Part shown: positions 1 through 7,770 of the stretch, in pieces
Layout: the number at the start of each line of letters is the position of its first letter
Position numbering within the stretch: position 1 is the first letter of the stretch
Origin: Martensiomyces pterosporus
Lineage: Eukaryota; Kickxellomycota; Kickxellomycetes; Kickxellales; Kickxellaceae
NCBI GenBank assembly: GCA_025201845.1
Contig: MU604174.1
Span: 1-13,187, forward strand
Length of the DNA: 13,187 nt
Reading direction: 5' to 3'
Position numbers and translations under genes: made by a program
The notes under the pieces: generated by a model
The model's database searches: none
Seen by the model: only the letters and a program-made list of their open reading frames with translations
Told to the model about the DNA's origin: nothing

Positions 1-903
1 GCTATCGTTGACCTCGTACTCCTTCGATAGCCCATCGCCAGCCAATTTCCTCAGCCACCGCTTCTCGTACTCCCGCCCGTGGAAGATGCACATGTAAACA
101 GGGTGCACCAACACGAGCCAAATCATCAAATTTCCCGCCACGAAATCGAAGCTCACGGTAGCCAGCCGGATGTCCTTGTTGTAGGGGTTCATGGCGATGA
201 ACACAACAAGAAGGGTGAGCTGGAGTATCGTGGCGAAAATGATGAAAAAGATAATCAGGCTCTCGCGAAACTCATTGAAGCTCGATTTGATATTCCGGAT
301 CTTGACCACTTGGACTGCGTATACCAAGAGGATGGCCCAGATAATCCCTGCGCTCACATACCGAAATGGACCAACGTAGTGGCACACCTCGATGGACTCG
401 ACGTAGACAAGGGTTTTCTTGTCGCTAATAACCTGGCTGACTATGCAAAAGAGGATAATAATGATGGTCAGGATGATGGACGGCAGGTAGAATCGCCAGC
501 CGCTGCATGGTTTGCGCTGGATGAAGATGCGGTCCAGCGAGTATGCGCGGAAAAAGAGGAAGTTGACAAACATGTACCCGGGCGCTACGCGGAACCAAAC
601 ACCCCACAGTTTGCAGAATTTCCAGGGACCTACTAGCTCGACCAAACCGTTCGAAACCACGCTGCCCAAGTACCAGGGCACTGCCATCAGGTACATGAAA
701 GTGACCAGAACGAGGTTTTTGGCACGGATGGGGCGGTATGTGCGGTTGAGCCATGCGTAGACTAAAAGGAGCAACGTGAGCCCGTAGGTGCCGAATCCGA
801 CGGCTATGACGATGGTGTTGCCACGGGTGTCGAGTGCAATTTTCTTGTCCGGTGTGCCAATGTATTCCACCCGGCTTGTGCCTGGCGGTTCGAGAGAGCG
901 CAT
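1..903 (-). CDS. Seven-transmembrane GPCR-like receptor, N-terminal part (runs off the left edge)
   Basis: The minus strand is open for 301 codons from the ATG at 903 to the window edge, so the C-terminus is missing. Seven hydrophobic segments are visible at about residues 30-51, 62-90, 98-120, 136-159, 180-200, 215-238 and 250-271. Cys97 sits just before TM3 and Cys174 in the second outer loop, the positions of the disulfide that pins TM3 in most GPCRs. TM7 ends in HPVY, resembling the NPxxY element, and TM3 ends in RAYSLDR, a loose DRY-like place. The tail after TM7 is basic (GREYEKRWLRK). Fungal receptors of this shape often carry an RGS domain after TM7, but here that would lie outside the window. 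An in-frame TAG lies upstream of the ATG with no other Met between, so 903 is the start unless an upstream exon exists. The ligand is unknown. The fold call is fairly sure; the subfamily is not. Confidence 0.65.
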   Translation of the reverse strand, partial: MRSLEPPGTSRVEYIGTPDKKIALDTRGNTIVIAVGFGTYGLTLLLLVYAWLNRTYRPIRAKNLVLVTFMYLMAVPWYLGSVVSNGLVELVGPWKFCKLWGVWFRVAPGYMFVNFLFFRAYSLDRIFIQRKPCSGWRFYLPSIILTIIIILFCIVSQVISDKKTLVYVESIEVCHYVGPFRYVSAGIIWAILLVYAVQVVKIRNIKSSFNEFRESLIIFFIIFATILQLTLLVVFIAMNPYNKDIRLATVSFDFVAGNLMIWLVLVHPVYMCIFHGREYEKRWLRKLAGDGLSKEYEVNDS

Positions 904-2170
904 GAGGAGCAAGATGTGGCTGTTCACAGTATGTACAGGCTATATTAGGATATACGTGTAACAATATAAAGAATAAACAAAAAAAAGACTAGACCGAGGA
1001 GAGGCTGGAAGGAGGCAAAGAAAAAGGCGCAAGTTGCGCAACTGGCTGCTCCAGAAAATTGGGCTCAGACCGCTGTCATACGTGGGTTCGGAAAGAAAAG
1101 GGGAAAATTCTATCACTTTCCTCAAGCTAGTTCGGGGGTGGAAGGGGCTGCCTCCAACTTGATGACCAGAAAACTGCTTGTCCTCAGCACTATGAAGAAA
1201 GCAACCCGCATGTAAGCCGTGCACTTCGCCGACCTGGTAGCAACCACGAGTTGGATACAGCCGCATAGATTCACGTGGATTCATGGTTGAGCAGTTGCTA
1301 TGCGCATCCTAATAGGGGACAGGGCATTGAGCAGAGGTTGCAAGTGCGGCTGCATGCTTGCCTCGATGTGGGCATAGCTGCGCTTTTCATATTTAAATGG
1401 CGTATATGTGGTGATTGCCAACGCAAATGTATTAGTGTATGCAGGCCGGGGAGTGGATTGGCACACGTGTACAAAAGTTGGGGAGGGTTCAATGGCGCTC
1501 TTCATAAGAAGCCAGCGGGGTTTGTTTTTATCCGTTCACAAGATGGCCTTCCCAAGGGGCACTCTGACGACTCATCTAGCGTGCTGTGTATGCTGGCCGC
1601 CGCCTAAGCGATGTGGCACCAGTTGGAGGCAATCGCCGATCGTGTTATCAATAGCATTAATGCCGCAACGTGGTCGGGATCTCATTCCTTGGCAGAGCGC
1701 ATGTCAAAGCCCATTGTGTTTCTCCCCGGCAGCCCTTTTCCTTTACCACCTGCAGGGCAGACATATCTGACACGCACAACCCTTACTCCCATTCTCATTT
1801 CACAATGTACACGGATTAGGGTGTGGAGCTTAGAATATCTCTACCACCACACGTCGAAGTCAGAGGTATTTAAAGGGTCAGCGACAAGCTACTGAAGCTG
1901 CAGCGAGCTGACCGAGGTGCTTTTCCCTGGCCTTATCTGTGTCCAGTCTAGATGGCCTCTTCTTTACTAGCGAAGTTTCTTTTATACTTTTAGAATTCAA
2001 GCGCGCGCAGTTTACCAGGAGGTCTATAGAGCCAAGTCCGTTTAGACACGAACAAGAAATGGGTGTGATAAACGGAAAGTGCACACGCATCCTTGAAGTC
2101 TAAACACCACAAAGACCAAATACCGCTTCTTGCACAGCCAATATTATTTCACTACCGCTTAGAGCTTGTG
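904..2170. other. Intergenic region with no supported gene
   Basis: This 1.27-kb spacer separates the divergently transcribed receptor (minus) and the orphan gene (plus), so it should hold both promoters. The open frames inside it lack domains, membrane segments or a believable composition. E-box palindromes CACGTG occur at 1272-1277 and 1464-1469. AT-rich TATA-like stretches occur near 1388, 1866 and 1983. None can be tied to a gene with confidence. A short upstream ORF of 14 codons (2059-2103) lies in the probable leader of the next gene. Confidence 0.5.
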
Positions 2171-2569
2171 ATGGCTTACGCTGTCCAGAACAAGTCCGAG
2201 AACGAGCTCTACATCCTGCAGGAAGACAACAAGTATGTCACTGTGAAGCCTGGGCAAGCGTGCCACTGCAAGGGAGGGCCCACACCACGCCTGATAATCC
2301 TATCCAAGACAGGGGTGTTCCACAGTGAGGTTGATTCGGGTGCAGCTGTCATGGCCAACAACTATGGAGTTGAATACAGGCATGTGGAGGACGGCTATAC
2401 CAACTGCGACCAGTTCGTGAAAAACATTGACTACGCGGTCATCAGGGACTATGGATTGGCCGTGGACTTCTTCAATAGACTGGCCAGAAATATTGGTGTG
2501 GAGATTAAGGTGGACAAGGCTAACATGGCGTTTCTATTCAACCCTGAGCTCCTCAAGATGCCACGTTGA
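2171..2569 (+). CDS. Hypothetical protein, 132 residues, family not recognised
   Basis: I do not recognise this protein. It is a single uninterrupted frame starting MAYAVQNKSENELYIL and ending LKMPR before TGA. The frame is open further upstream, but only a non-ATG codon could start there, so the ATG at 2171 is chosen. There is no signal peptide and no membrane segment, so a soluble intracellular protein is likely. The first half (about residues 10-75) has the alternating hydrophobic pattern of beta strands and includes VKPGQACHCKGG with two close cysteines. The second half (about 85-130) looks more helical, with NCDQFVKNIDYAVIRDYG and AVDFFNRLARNIGVEIKV. The amino acid make-up is well balanced, which supports a real gene. 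It has its own spacer on both sides. A lineage-restricted protein is the likeliest explanation, and I infer no function. Confidence 0.6.
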   Translation: MAYAVQNKSENELYILQEDNKYVTVKPGQACHCKGGPTPRLIILSKTGVFHSEVDSGAAVMANNYGVEYRHVEDGYTNCDQFVKNIDYAVIRDYGLAVDFFNRLARNIGVEIKVDKANMAFLFNPELLKMPR

Positions 2570-3114
2570 CTGTGTCGGTGGTACCAACTAGATGTTATTT
2601 ATACGCCTGTCGGCCACTCCACATAAATAAGTGCTAAAGTGCATTCCATTTGTGGTGTGTAGACTGAAGGCTTTATGAAGACTGAAGATTGAAGACTGGA
2701 TGGGTGAAGACTGAAGACTAGATCAAAGGTAAAGAGAAAACGGGGAGAGGTTGAACTGGGTTGAGGGCAAGTTAAATACTCAGATGAGGTAGTCAAAGAC
2801 TAAGCCTCGACATGCCACACATTCACAGCACCACCTTCATGCTGATTTCATAGCTTTGCTCCTTGTGTGCAGCGACAGCGCAGCATGTGTGGGGGGAGTG
2901 GAGTGTGGGCGTCTTGTGTTACACTTTTTGTTCCTGTGCTCGTGCTAAGTGATGGTGGCATGATGCCGTCACTTGGCGTGACCGCTGAAGGGGATTCTAG
3001 GCCCTCGTCTGCAGGAACTGCAAATACCCGCCCTCTCTCGCCCAGCTGGTTTGGCTGGCCTTCTCCTTCAGCTTTCCCTTAATCTATCCATTTATTGCTT
3101 AGTGCCTTGCTAGC
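2570..3114. other. Intergenic region between the orphan gene and L-LDH
   Basis: No gene is supported here. Two things can be seen. One is a degenerate GAAGACT-rich repeat at 2661-2720. The other is a pyrimidine-rich stretch from about 3055 to 3110 just before the L-LDH start, a common look for a fungal leader. No clear TATA box was seen for L-LDH. Confidence 0.5.
2661..2720 (+). repeat. Degenerate short tandem repeat (GAAGACT-type)
   Basis: The motif agactgaag and close variants (gaagactgaag, gattgaagactgg, gaagactgaagact) recur about six times in 60 bp, in the 3' flank of the orphan gene. It lies outside coding sequence and looks like ordinary low-complexity slippage. Confidence 0.5.
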
Positions 3115-4397
3115 ATGCTGTCCAAGCACCTCGCTTCCGTTGTAGCTATGCCCAGAAAGGCGCTGTCAGCAATGTCGCTTCGAGCAGCAGCAGCAACCAG
3201 GCCCACTATGCAGGAACGGTCTCCAGGAAGCCACCGATCACAGCACGTTGCCGTCAGAAGCGTGTCCTCCGATGCAAACAACAGGAACAGCAATATCAGA
3301 TTGCCCTCTTCAGCCCCCTCGTTCGCCAGCCAGTCAATGAGCCACCTCATCACTATGCTCCGCGAAGAAGCCATGGCACCTGGGCGCAAAGTGGCCATAA
3401 TCGGTGCGGCCGGCAACGTTGGTGCAAGCGTAGTATTCTCTCTCATAAGCACCAGCTTTCCCATGGACATCATGCTGGCCGACCACCTGGGCGCAAAGTG
3501 GCCATAATCGGTGCGGCCGGCAACGTTGGTGCAAGCGTAGTATTCTCTCTCATAAGCACCAGCTTTCCCATGGACATCATGCTGGCCGACGTCAACGAAA
3601 AGCTGGCCCGCGGACAAGCTATGGACCTGGCTGATGCTGCCTGGCCGTCGAGCCACCGAGTGCGGTACGCCGACATCCAGGAAGCCGGCCAAGCTGACCT
3701 CATAATCATCACTGCCGGCGCGCGGCAGAAGCCTGGAGAAACGCGTGATGATCTGCTTGACAGGAACCACGCGATCCTGCAAAGTATCCTTGACGGATTG
3801 AAGCCGATTAATCCGAAGGCCGTGCTCTTGATGATTTCCAATCCGGTGGATGTCCTGACGGCTATTGCGCAGCACATCACCGAGCTGCCCAAGTGCCAGG
3901 TCTTCGGGTCAGGCACGTTGCTGGATAGTGGGCGGCTGAGGAACTACCTGTCAAAGCTGATTAATGTTCGGCAGACCTCAATACACTGTCATATGCTGGG
4001 CGAGCACGGAGACGGCCAGTTTGTCGGCTGGTCGTCGGCCCGCATTGGGGGCGTCAAGCTGGACCAGTTCCCGGAAATGGAGATGGTCGACAAACAGCAG
4101 ATCGAGCGAGAGATTGCAAGAACCGCCTACAGCATTATCGAAGCAAAGGGTGCTACTTACTACGGTGTTGGTGTGTGCGGCGCCATATTGGCTACTTCCG
4201 TGCTGCAGAACTCGCATGATATACAATGTGTGTCTTGCTACTCGGAGAAGTGGGGTGGGTACGTGTCGACTCCCGCTGTCCTTTGCTCGAATGGCATTGA
4301 CCGCGTGTTGGAGTTGGACTTGGATGAGGAGGAGACAGCTAAGATGGAGAACGCGGTCGCAAGGATCAAGGACCAGACGCGACGGTTCATCCAGTAA
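3115..4397 (+). CDS. L-lactate dehydrogenase with presequence-like extension; frame broken by a 107-bp tandem duplication
   Basis: NAD-dependent L-lactate dehydrogenase, which interconverts pyruvate and lactate. Rossmann motif GAAGNVG, then an acidic residue after strand 2 (MLADVN), which favours NAD. The loop AGARQKPGETR has Gln at the substrate-specificity position 102 (dogfish/Bacillus numbering), the lactate rather than malate choice, and carries Arg109. NPVDVL, LLDSGRLR (Asp168, Arg171), LGEHGD (catalytic His195) and KGATYYGVG (Thr246) follow. The C-terminal half resembles Rhizopus L-LDH. Before the core are about 86 residues poor in acids and rich in Arg, Ser and Ala, with VRSVSS resembling a matrix-protease site. 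An in-frame ATG at 3373 sits in a strong GCCATGG context. As read, the frame from 3115 stops after 130 codons, because the copy at 3484-3590 shifts it; the remainder is open in another frame to TAA at 4395-4397. With one copy the protein would be about 391 residues. It could be a pseudogene, an allele or an assembly error. Confidence 0.85.
3377..3590 (+). repeat. Perfect 107-bp tandem duplication inside the L-LDH gene
   Basis: Unit 1 is 3377-3483 and unit 2 is 3484-3590. I compared them base by base and found no difference. The unit starts cacctgggcgcaaag and ends catgctggccgac, and covers the Rossmann GAAGNVG segment. 107 is not a multiple of three, so the duplication shifts the frame and brings in a TAA shortly after unit 2 begins. 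I see no microhomology at the junctions. Confidence 0.95.
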
Positions 4398-4436
4398 ACC
4401 ACAAGACGATGGCATATATCTTCTAGTACTGGGCTG

Positions 4437-4442
4437 TTTATT
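4437..4442 (-). terminator. Polyadenylation signal AATAAA for Arp10
   Basis: On the minus strand AATAAA begins 34 bp beyond the Arp10 stop codon, a usual distance. It lies only about 40 bp past the L-LDH stop on the other strand. The convergent transcripts therefore probably overlap at their 3' ends. Confidence 0.5.
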
Positions 4443-4475
4443 AGACGTCAATGAATAGTGATTATATGCTGCTGT

Positions 4476-5978
4476 TTACGATTGGAGGGCTGTGGTCCAG
4501 TCGGGCAAGTTGACGCCGTCGAATTCGTCGCGCTTAACATCCACACCACCGATTCTCGCGGCAGCCGCCAGCGAAGCACCGATCCAGCAGCGATCCGATG
4601 GCCTGAACACCTGTCCATTCCCGCCAGTAGCCTGTGGCTGCTGCTGAGCGCCAGCCTCCTGTGCCTCCGCTAGTGCTGCCCCCGGCTCTTCAGCCAATGC
4701 AACGTAGTCCGCCAGCGCTTGCCACTTTTGGCTCCCCACACCCTTGCTAGTGCGTAGGTGGGCCACCAGATCATGCAAGATGCGGACACGCAAGTGTGGC
4801 AAATCAGCCACGCCGCCAACAACCAGGATCTTCTTCGCCAGGGAGCGGCGTGTATCAATAGGTGCGAGCTGGAGGCACTTGGCGATACACTCCACAACGC
4901 CAGCCTGGTCCTCGGCCTTGTCGCCAGCCAGCAGGACCTCAGCGGCTCTTTCCCTTACCCACCCAGGGATCCTCAGAGTCCCGCCTTGTGTGGTCAGCGT
5001 GGTGACCTCGTGGGCACTGGTCATGCTCTGCTCGAACCACTCGACCAGTTTGTCGCTCACACGGCCAGCACCGAATTCCTCCCCATGGAGTGCTCGGGGT
5101 ACAGCCACAGGCGATGCATAGAGCAGCCTGGTCATTATGTGGTACACGAGTTCATCAGTCAACAAATCATCCGTAACACTCCTCTTCTCCGTTGTTTCGG
5201 GGTCGGCGAAGGGCACGAACTCGGCGAATTTCTTGAGCAGCTCCCTCACGCTCTTATACAGCAGCTGCCCGCCTACGGGCGTCGACACTACGTATGCGGC
5301 CATCGGTCTTGCGTCGTATACGGGCACAACAGTGGTTCCGTGGTGTCCGCAATCAACAACCAGCCCCGTCGTCAGACCGCAAGTCATCAGCGCCAGTACA
5401 GAGCTCGGGTAGAATGTGATCTGTGGAACACGCAGGTTTCCCAGAAGCACCCGGGCGAGGATGCGTTTCAGGGGAACTGGCAACAAGGCGCCTTCAGCCA
5501 CAGCAACTTTGCGCGACTTGGGGTCCATCAGCAGCTGCGTTCTATACAGCTCCCGTACCTGCTCCACAAGCAGCAGCTCCAGCACCTCCTCGTCGGCGTT
5601 TGCGAGGGGTAGGTCGTATAGTCCACGGTGCCGGCCGATCAGCCGCCGCCCACTGCCTCCCACAGAGGCTGGACTGAGCTCGCCGACCAGATGGCTGGTG
5701 TGGAGCGGCGCACTGTCGCCGGAGAACCCCGCACGAAGAGAGAAAGACCCGATGTCGAGGACGACTTTCTCCTCGGCAGAGGTGCCATACAGTGCAGATG
5801 CCGATAGCCCAGCAGTGCCCAGCACGCTGCCACCGGTGCCGAGTGGGCGGCGGAGAGTGGAGGAGCTGAAGGAGCTGAGTTTGCTGAAGGCACTGGCCAA
5901 ACTGCTGCTGCTGCTGCTGCCGCCGCTGCTGTTGAACCGAGATGTGCTGAATGTGTCTGCTGTTCCTGCGGTCGACAT
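4476..5978 (-). CDS. ARP10: Actin-related protein 10/11 (dynactin pointed-end complex)
   Basis: Actin-fold protein matching ACTR10 (Arp10/Arp11), which caps the pointed end of the Arp1 filament in dynactin, the cofactor of cytoplasmic dynein. Motifs, counted from the ATG at 5978 (500 residues): first phosphate loop VVLDIGSFSLRAGFSGD (72-88); LLMDPKSRKVAV (149-160), like the ACTR10 segment LLVNPRDRRVVI; second phosphate loop VVDCGHHGTTVVPVYDARP (207-225); PIDTRRSL then KILVVGGVADLP (373-394), the adenosine-side motif; WIGASLAA (465-472); and LPDW near the end, as in human ACTR10. The core is preceded by about 70 Ser-rich, probably disordered residues (a CTG-repeat-like run of serines at 21-26). 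An in-frame ATG at 6083 would add 35 residues with a hydrophobic stretch. Those look like translated pyrimidine-rich leader, so I chose 5978. No intron is evident. Family use is microtubule-based transport of nuclei and vesicles. Confidence 0.87.
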   Translation of the reverse strand: MSTAGTADTFSTSRFNSSGGSSSSSSLASAFSKLSSFSSSTLRRPLGTGGSVLGTAGLSASALYGTSAEEKVVLDIGSFSLRAGFSGDSAPLHTSHLVGELSPASVGGSGRRLIGRHRGLYDLPLANADEEVLELLLVEQVRELYRTQLLMDPKSRKVAVAEGALLPVPLKRILARVLLGNLRVPQITFYPSSVLALMTCGLTTGLVVDCGHHGTTVVPVYDARPMAAYVVSTPVGGQLLYKSVRELLKKFAEFVPFADPETTEKRSVTDDLLTDELVYHIMTRLLYASPVAVPRALHGEEFGAGRVSDKLVEWFEQSMTSAHEVTTLTTQGGTLRIPGWVRERAAEVLLAGDKAEDQAGVVECIAKCLQLAPIDTRRSLAKKILVVGGVADLPHLRVRILHDLVAHLRTSKGVGSQKWQALADYVALAEEPGAALAEAQEAGAQQQPQATGGNGQVFRPSDRCWIGASLAAAARIGGVDVKRDEFDGVNLPDWTTALQS

Positions 5979-6800
5979 TCTTGCAAAGTAGGAGGAAGAA
6001 TACAAAGATTGGGCGAATTCAAAGCAGAAAGAGAAAACAACAAACAACCACAGTGCGCTGTAGACCGAGTCCCTGCGACCCATTTTTGGAAATCAAGCGC
6101 GTCCAATTTGATCAGCCCAGCTCTCTCTCTCTGTCGGCACACAGCACATGTGGCATGGCCGGCCCGTTGTGCATGGCCCAGCATCCGATGTGCTGCTCCG
6201 CATTCTGTTTTCCCTGTGTTTCGGGGGGATTGCATGCTCCTAATGGAGAGATGTATAGGCAGATAGATTTGGAGCGCGCTTGCCCCGCATGTGCAATGTT
6301 TCATGGAATAGTGTGACCATGAACACACAGGCTCACTTCACATGCGGTGCACACTTTGCTCTTTGTAGCGATGGAGTCTCGGGAGCTTTCCGGTATTCTT
6401 TTTTGCACTCTGGGGCACCCGAAAAGGGACGAGTATAAAAGCCCCGGGTCGAGACCCAGAGGACTGAGGGTGGAAATCGACGGCACTGACGGCTCTTCTC
6501 TTTCATTTCTCCACATCATATTCATCTCCCAGCACTTATTTTTCGGACTGCAGCCCTTGTGTGCGTAGGCCACTCTCCCTGCTCCGACCAACCTGCATAA
6601 GAAGCAAACGAGGCATACCAGAAACTTGCTATGGCGAAGGATGCCGACAACACCGCGCTGGTGCGCGACTGGCCGGTGACCTCGACCGACTGAAACCCAG
6701 GCCAAAGGACACTCAATATATAGACGCGTGGAATCAACCTTCATAGATCTCTCTCATTTCTCTAACCAATATTAGACTCACACTCAAAAACCAGAAATCA
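5979..6800. other. Intergenic region with no supported coding gene
   Basis: This stretch holds the Arp10 leader and promoter (minus) and the 3' flank of the four-transmembrane gene (minus). It contains a CT-microsatellite (about 6121-6132). A plus-strand TATA box at 6434 faces the wrong way to serve either neighbour. The longer open frames (for example 6301-6744 minus) have no recognisable features and are rejected. Confidence 0.5.
6434..6441 (+). promoter_or_regulatory. TATA box without an obvious gene
   Basis: TATAAAAG on the plus strand, the same octamer as in the promoter of the secreted-protein gene at 12828. The first ATG downstream is at 6631 (GCTATGG, good context). It opens a frame of only 20 codons starting MAKDADNTALVRDW. 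Both flanking genes are on the minus strand. Confidence 0.35.
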
Positions 6801-7770
6801 CTATGAGGGCTGTTGTTTGCTGGTGGGCGGAGGCTCTTTGGCCTTGCTGCTCACGATTCTCACTCTGTCCGCCCTCACCAAAATGGTGAAGCTCCTTATA
6901 ACCACGACAAGTGCCAGCATGGCGGAAATGAGGGCCGTCGCCTGGCTGGTTTTGATATCCCGGCACCACGACCCCTCGTTCTTGATCGAGCAGTCGATGA
7001 CAATGACGTTGATGAGGACAAGGATGATCCACAGGAGAAAGATAACGAAATTGAGGGAGAGAGTGAACCATGAGAGCCGGGATTTGCGCATGTGGTTGCG
7101 GGTGCGTGCAAAGATGTGCAGCGCGATGGAGACAGCGGCGGAGATGGCTGTCAGTGAGCCAACAATGTAGACGACGATCTCGACATTGCGTTCGGTGCCG
7201 CCCTGTTCCTGCTTCGTGGAGTTCTACAAATATGAAACCAGAGGCAGCTGTTAGTAAATAGGAGAGAGCGGCACCACAGGAGCCTTGCATGCGGGGTTTC
7301 GTACTTGCCTTGCGCGAGCTGGCCAGGTACCCCACACACACAATCGCAATAATGATCTGGAGCAGCCTGGTGAGGATATACATGTAGAACCTGAACGCTC
7401 TCCAGTGGGTCATCTGCTCCATACCCACCAGGCTGCCGCCGCTTTCTGTGCTCCCGGCAGCCGATCCTTCCTTTGTAAACGGCGGCTTCACCGTATCAGC
7501 ACCGTCCAGACTGCCTCCCTTGGCGTAGGCGTCGCTGGTGGCGGCCACAGAATGCCTGTTGTTTTGGGCCCACGAGGACTCGCTGTAGGCGCCGGCATAT
7601 GGCCGGTATTGCGGCTGGCCCATGGACGTGATGTCGACTGAGGGCGAGGGCATCACCGTGCCTCTTTCGGGAGCTCCGTCGGTGGTGGGTGGTGTTGGTT
7701 GGATGTCGACAGACTCGAGGTAGGTGCTTGATGGCGTGTCATAGGCGTTGGTGGGTTTGTTATAGCTCAT
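6801..7770 (-). CDS. Four-transmembrane (MARVEL-like) membrane protein, two exons
   Basis: Exon 1 is 7770-7309 (154 codons) and exon 2 is 7223-6801 (140 codons plus TAG). Joined in phase 0 they give 294 residues. The first 120 residues are polar, rich in Pro, Ser, Thr and Gly, and probably cytosolic and disordered. Four membrane segments follow at about 126-150, 168-193, 204-230 and 250-271. An outer loop between TM3 and TM4 has two cysteines (DCSIKNEGSWC). Short basic turns (RTRNHMRKSR) lie on the inner side, and the tail is KAKEPPPTSKQQPS. This layout fits fungal MARVEL-type proteins, which organise plasma-membrane domains. No signature motif proves the family, so another tetraspan family is possible. 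Without splicing, exon 1 would read into a frame lacking TM2-TM4, which supports the intron. The gene is divergent from the quinone reductase at 8566 across a 795-bp promoter region. Confidence 0.75.
7224..7308 (-). other. Intron of GC-AG type, 85 bp
   Basis: On the minus strand the exon ends CGCAAG and the intron begins GCAAGT, the strong donor context typical of GC-AG introns. It contains a perfect TACTAAC branch site and ends TTTGTAG. Removing it joins membrane segment 1 to segments 2-4 in frame. No GT donor fits as well here. Confidence 0.85.

Noticed and set aside
79..636. Plus-strand open frame of 185 codons
   Set aside because: It is the antisense shadow of the seven-transmembrane receptor; its charged composition mirrors the hydrophobic codons on the other strand.
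425..964. Minus-strand open frame of 179 codons
   Set aside because: It overlaps the receptor in another frame, is rich in His, Pro and Arg, and has no family features. The receptor frame has seven clear membrane segments.
1275..1895. Several overlapping open frames in the 904-2170 spacer
   Set aside because: No domain, no consistent composition, and frames overlap on both strands, as expected by chance.
3099..3916. Minus-strand open frames opposite L-LDH
   Set aside because: Antisense shadows; they even contain the 107-bp duplication as repeated peptide, and they match no family.
4758..5612. Plus-strand open frame of 284 codons opposite Arp10
   Set aside because: Arp10 on the minus strand shows all actin-fold motifs; the plus frame shows none.
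6434..6465. Possible tRNA B-box near the GGGTCGAGACCC hairpin
   Set aside because: It lacks the GGTTCGA core and no cloverleaf can be drawn upstream; the stem is only 5 bp with a 2-base loop.
6301..6744. Minus-strand open frame of 147 codons
   Set aside because: No motif or membrane pattern; it lies between the neighbouring genes and covers the TATA box region.
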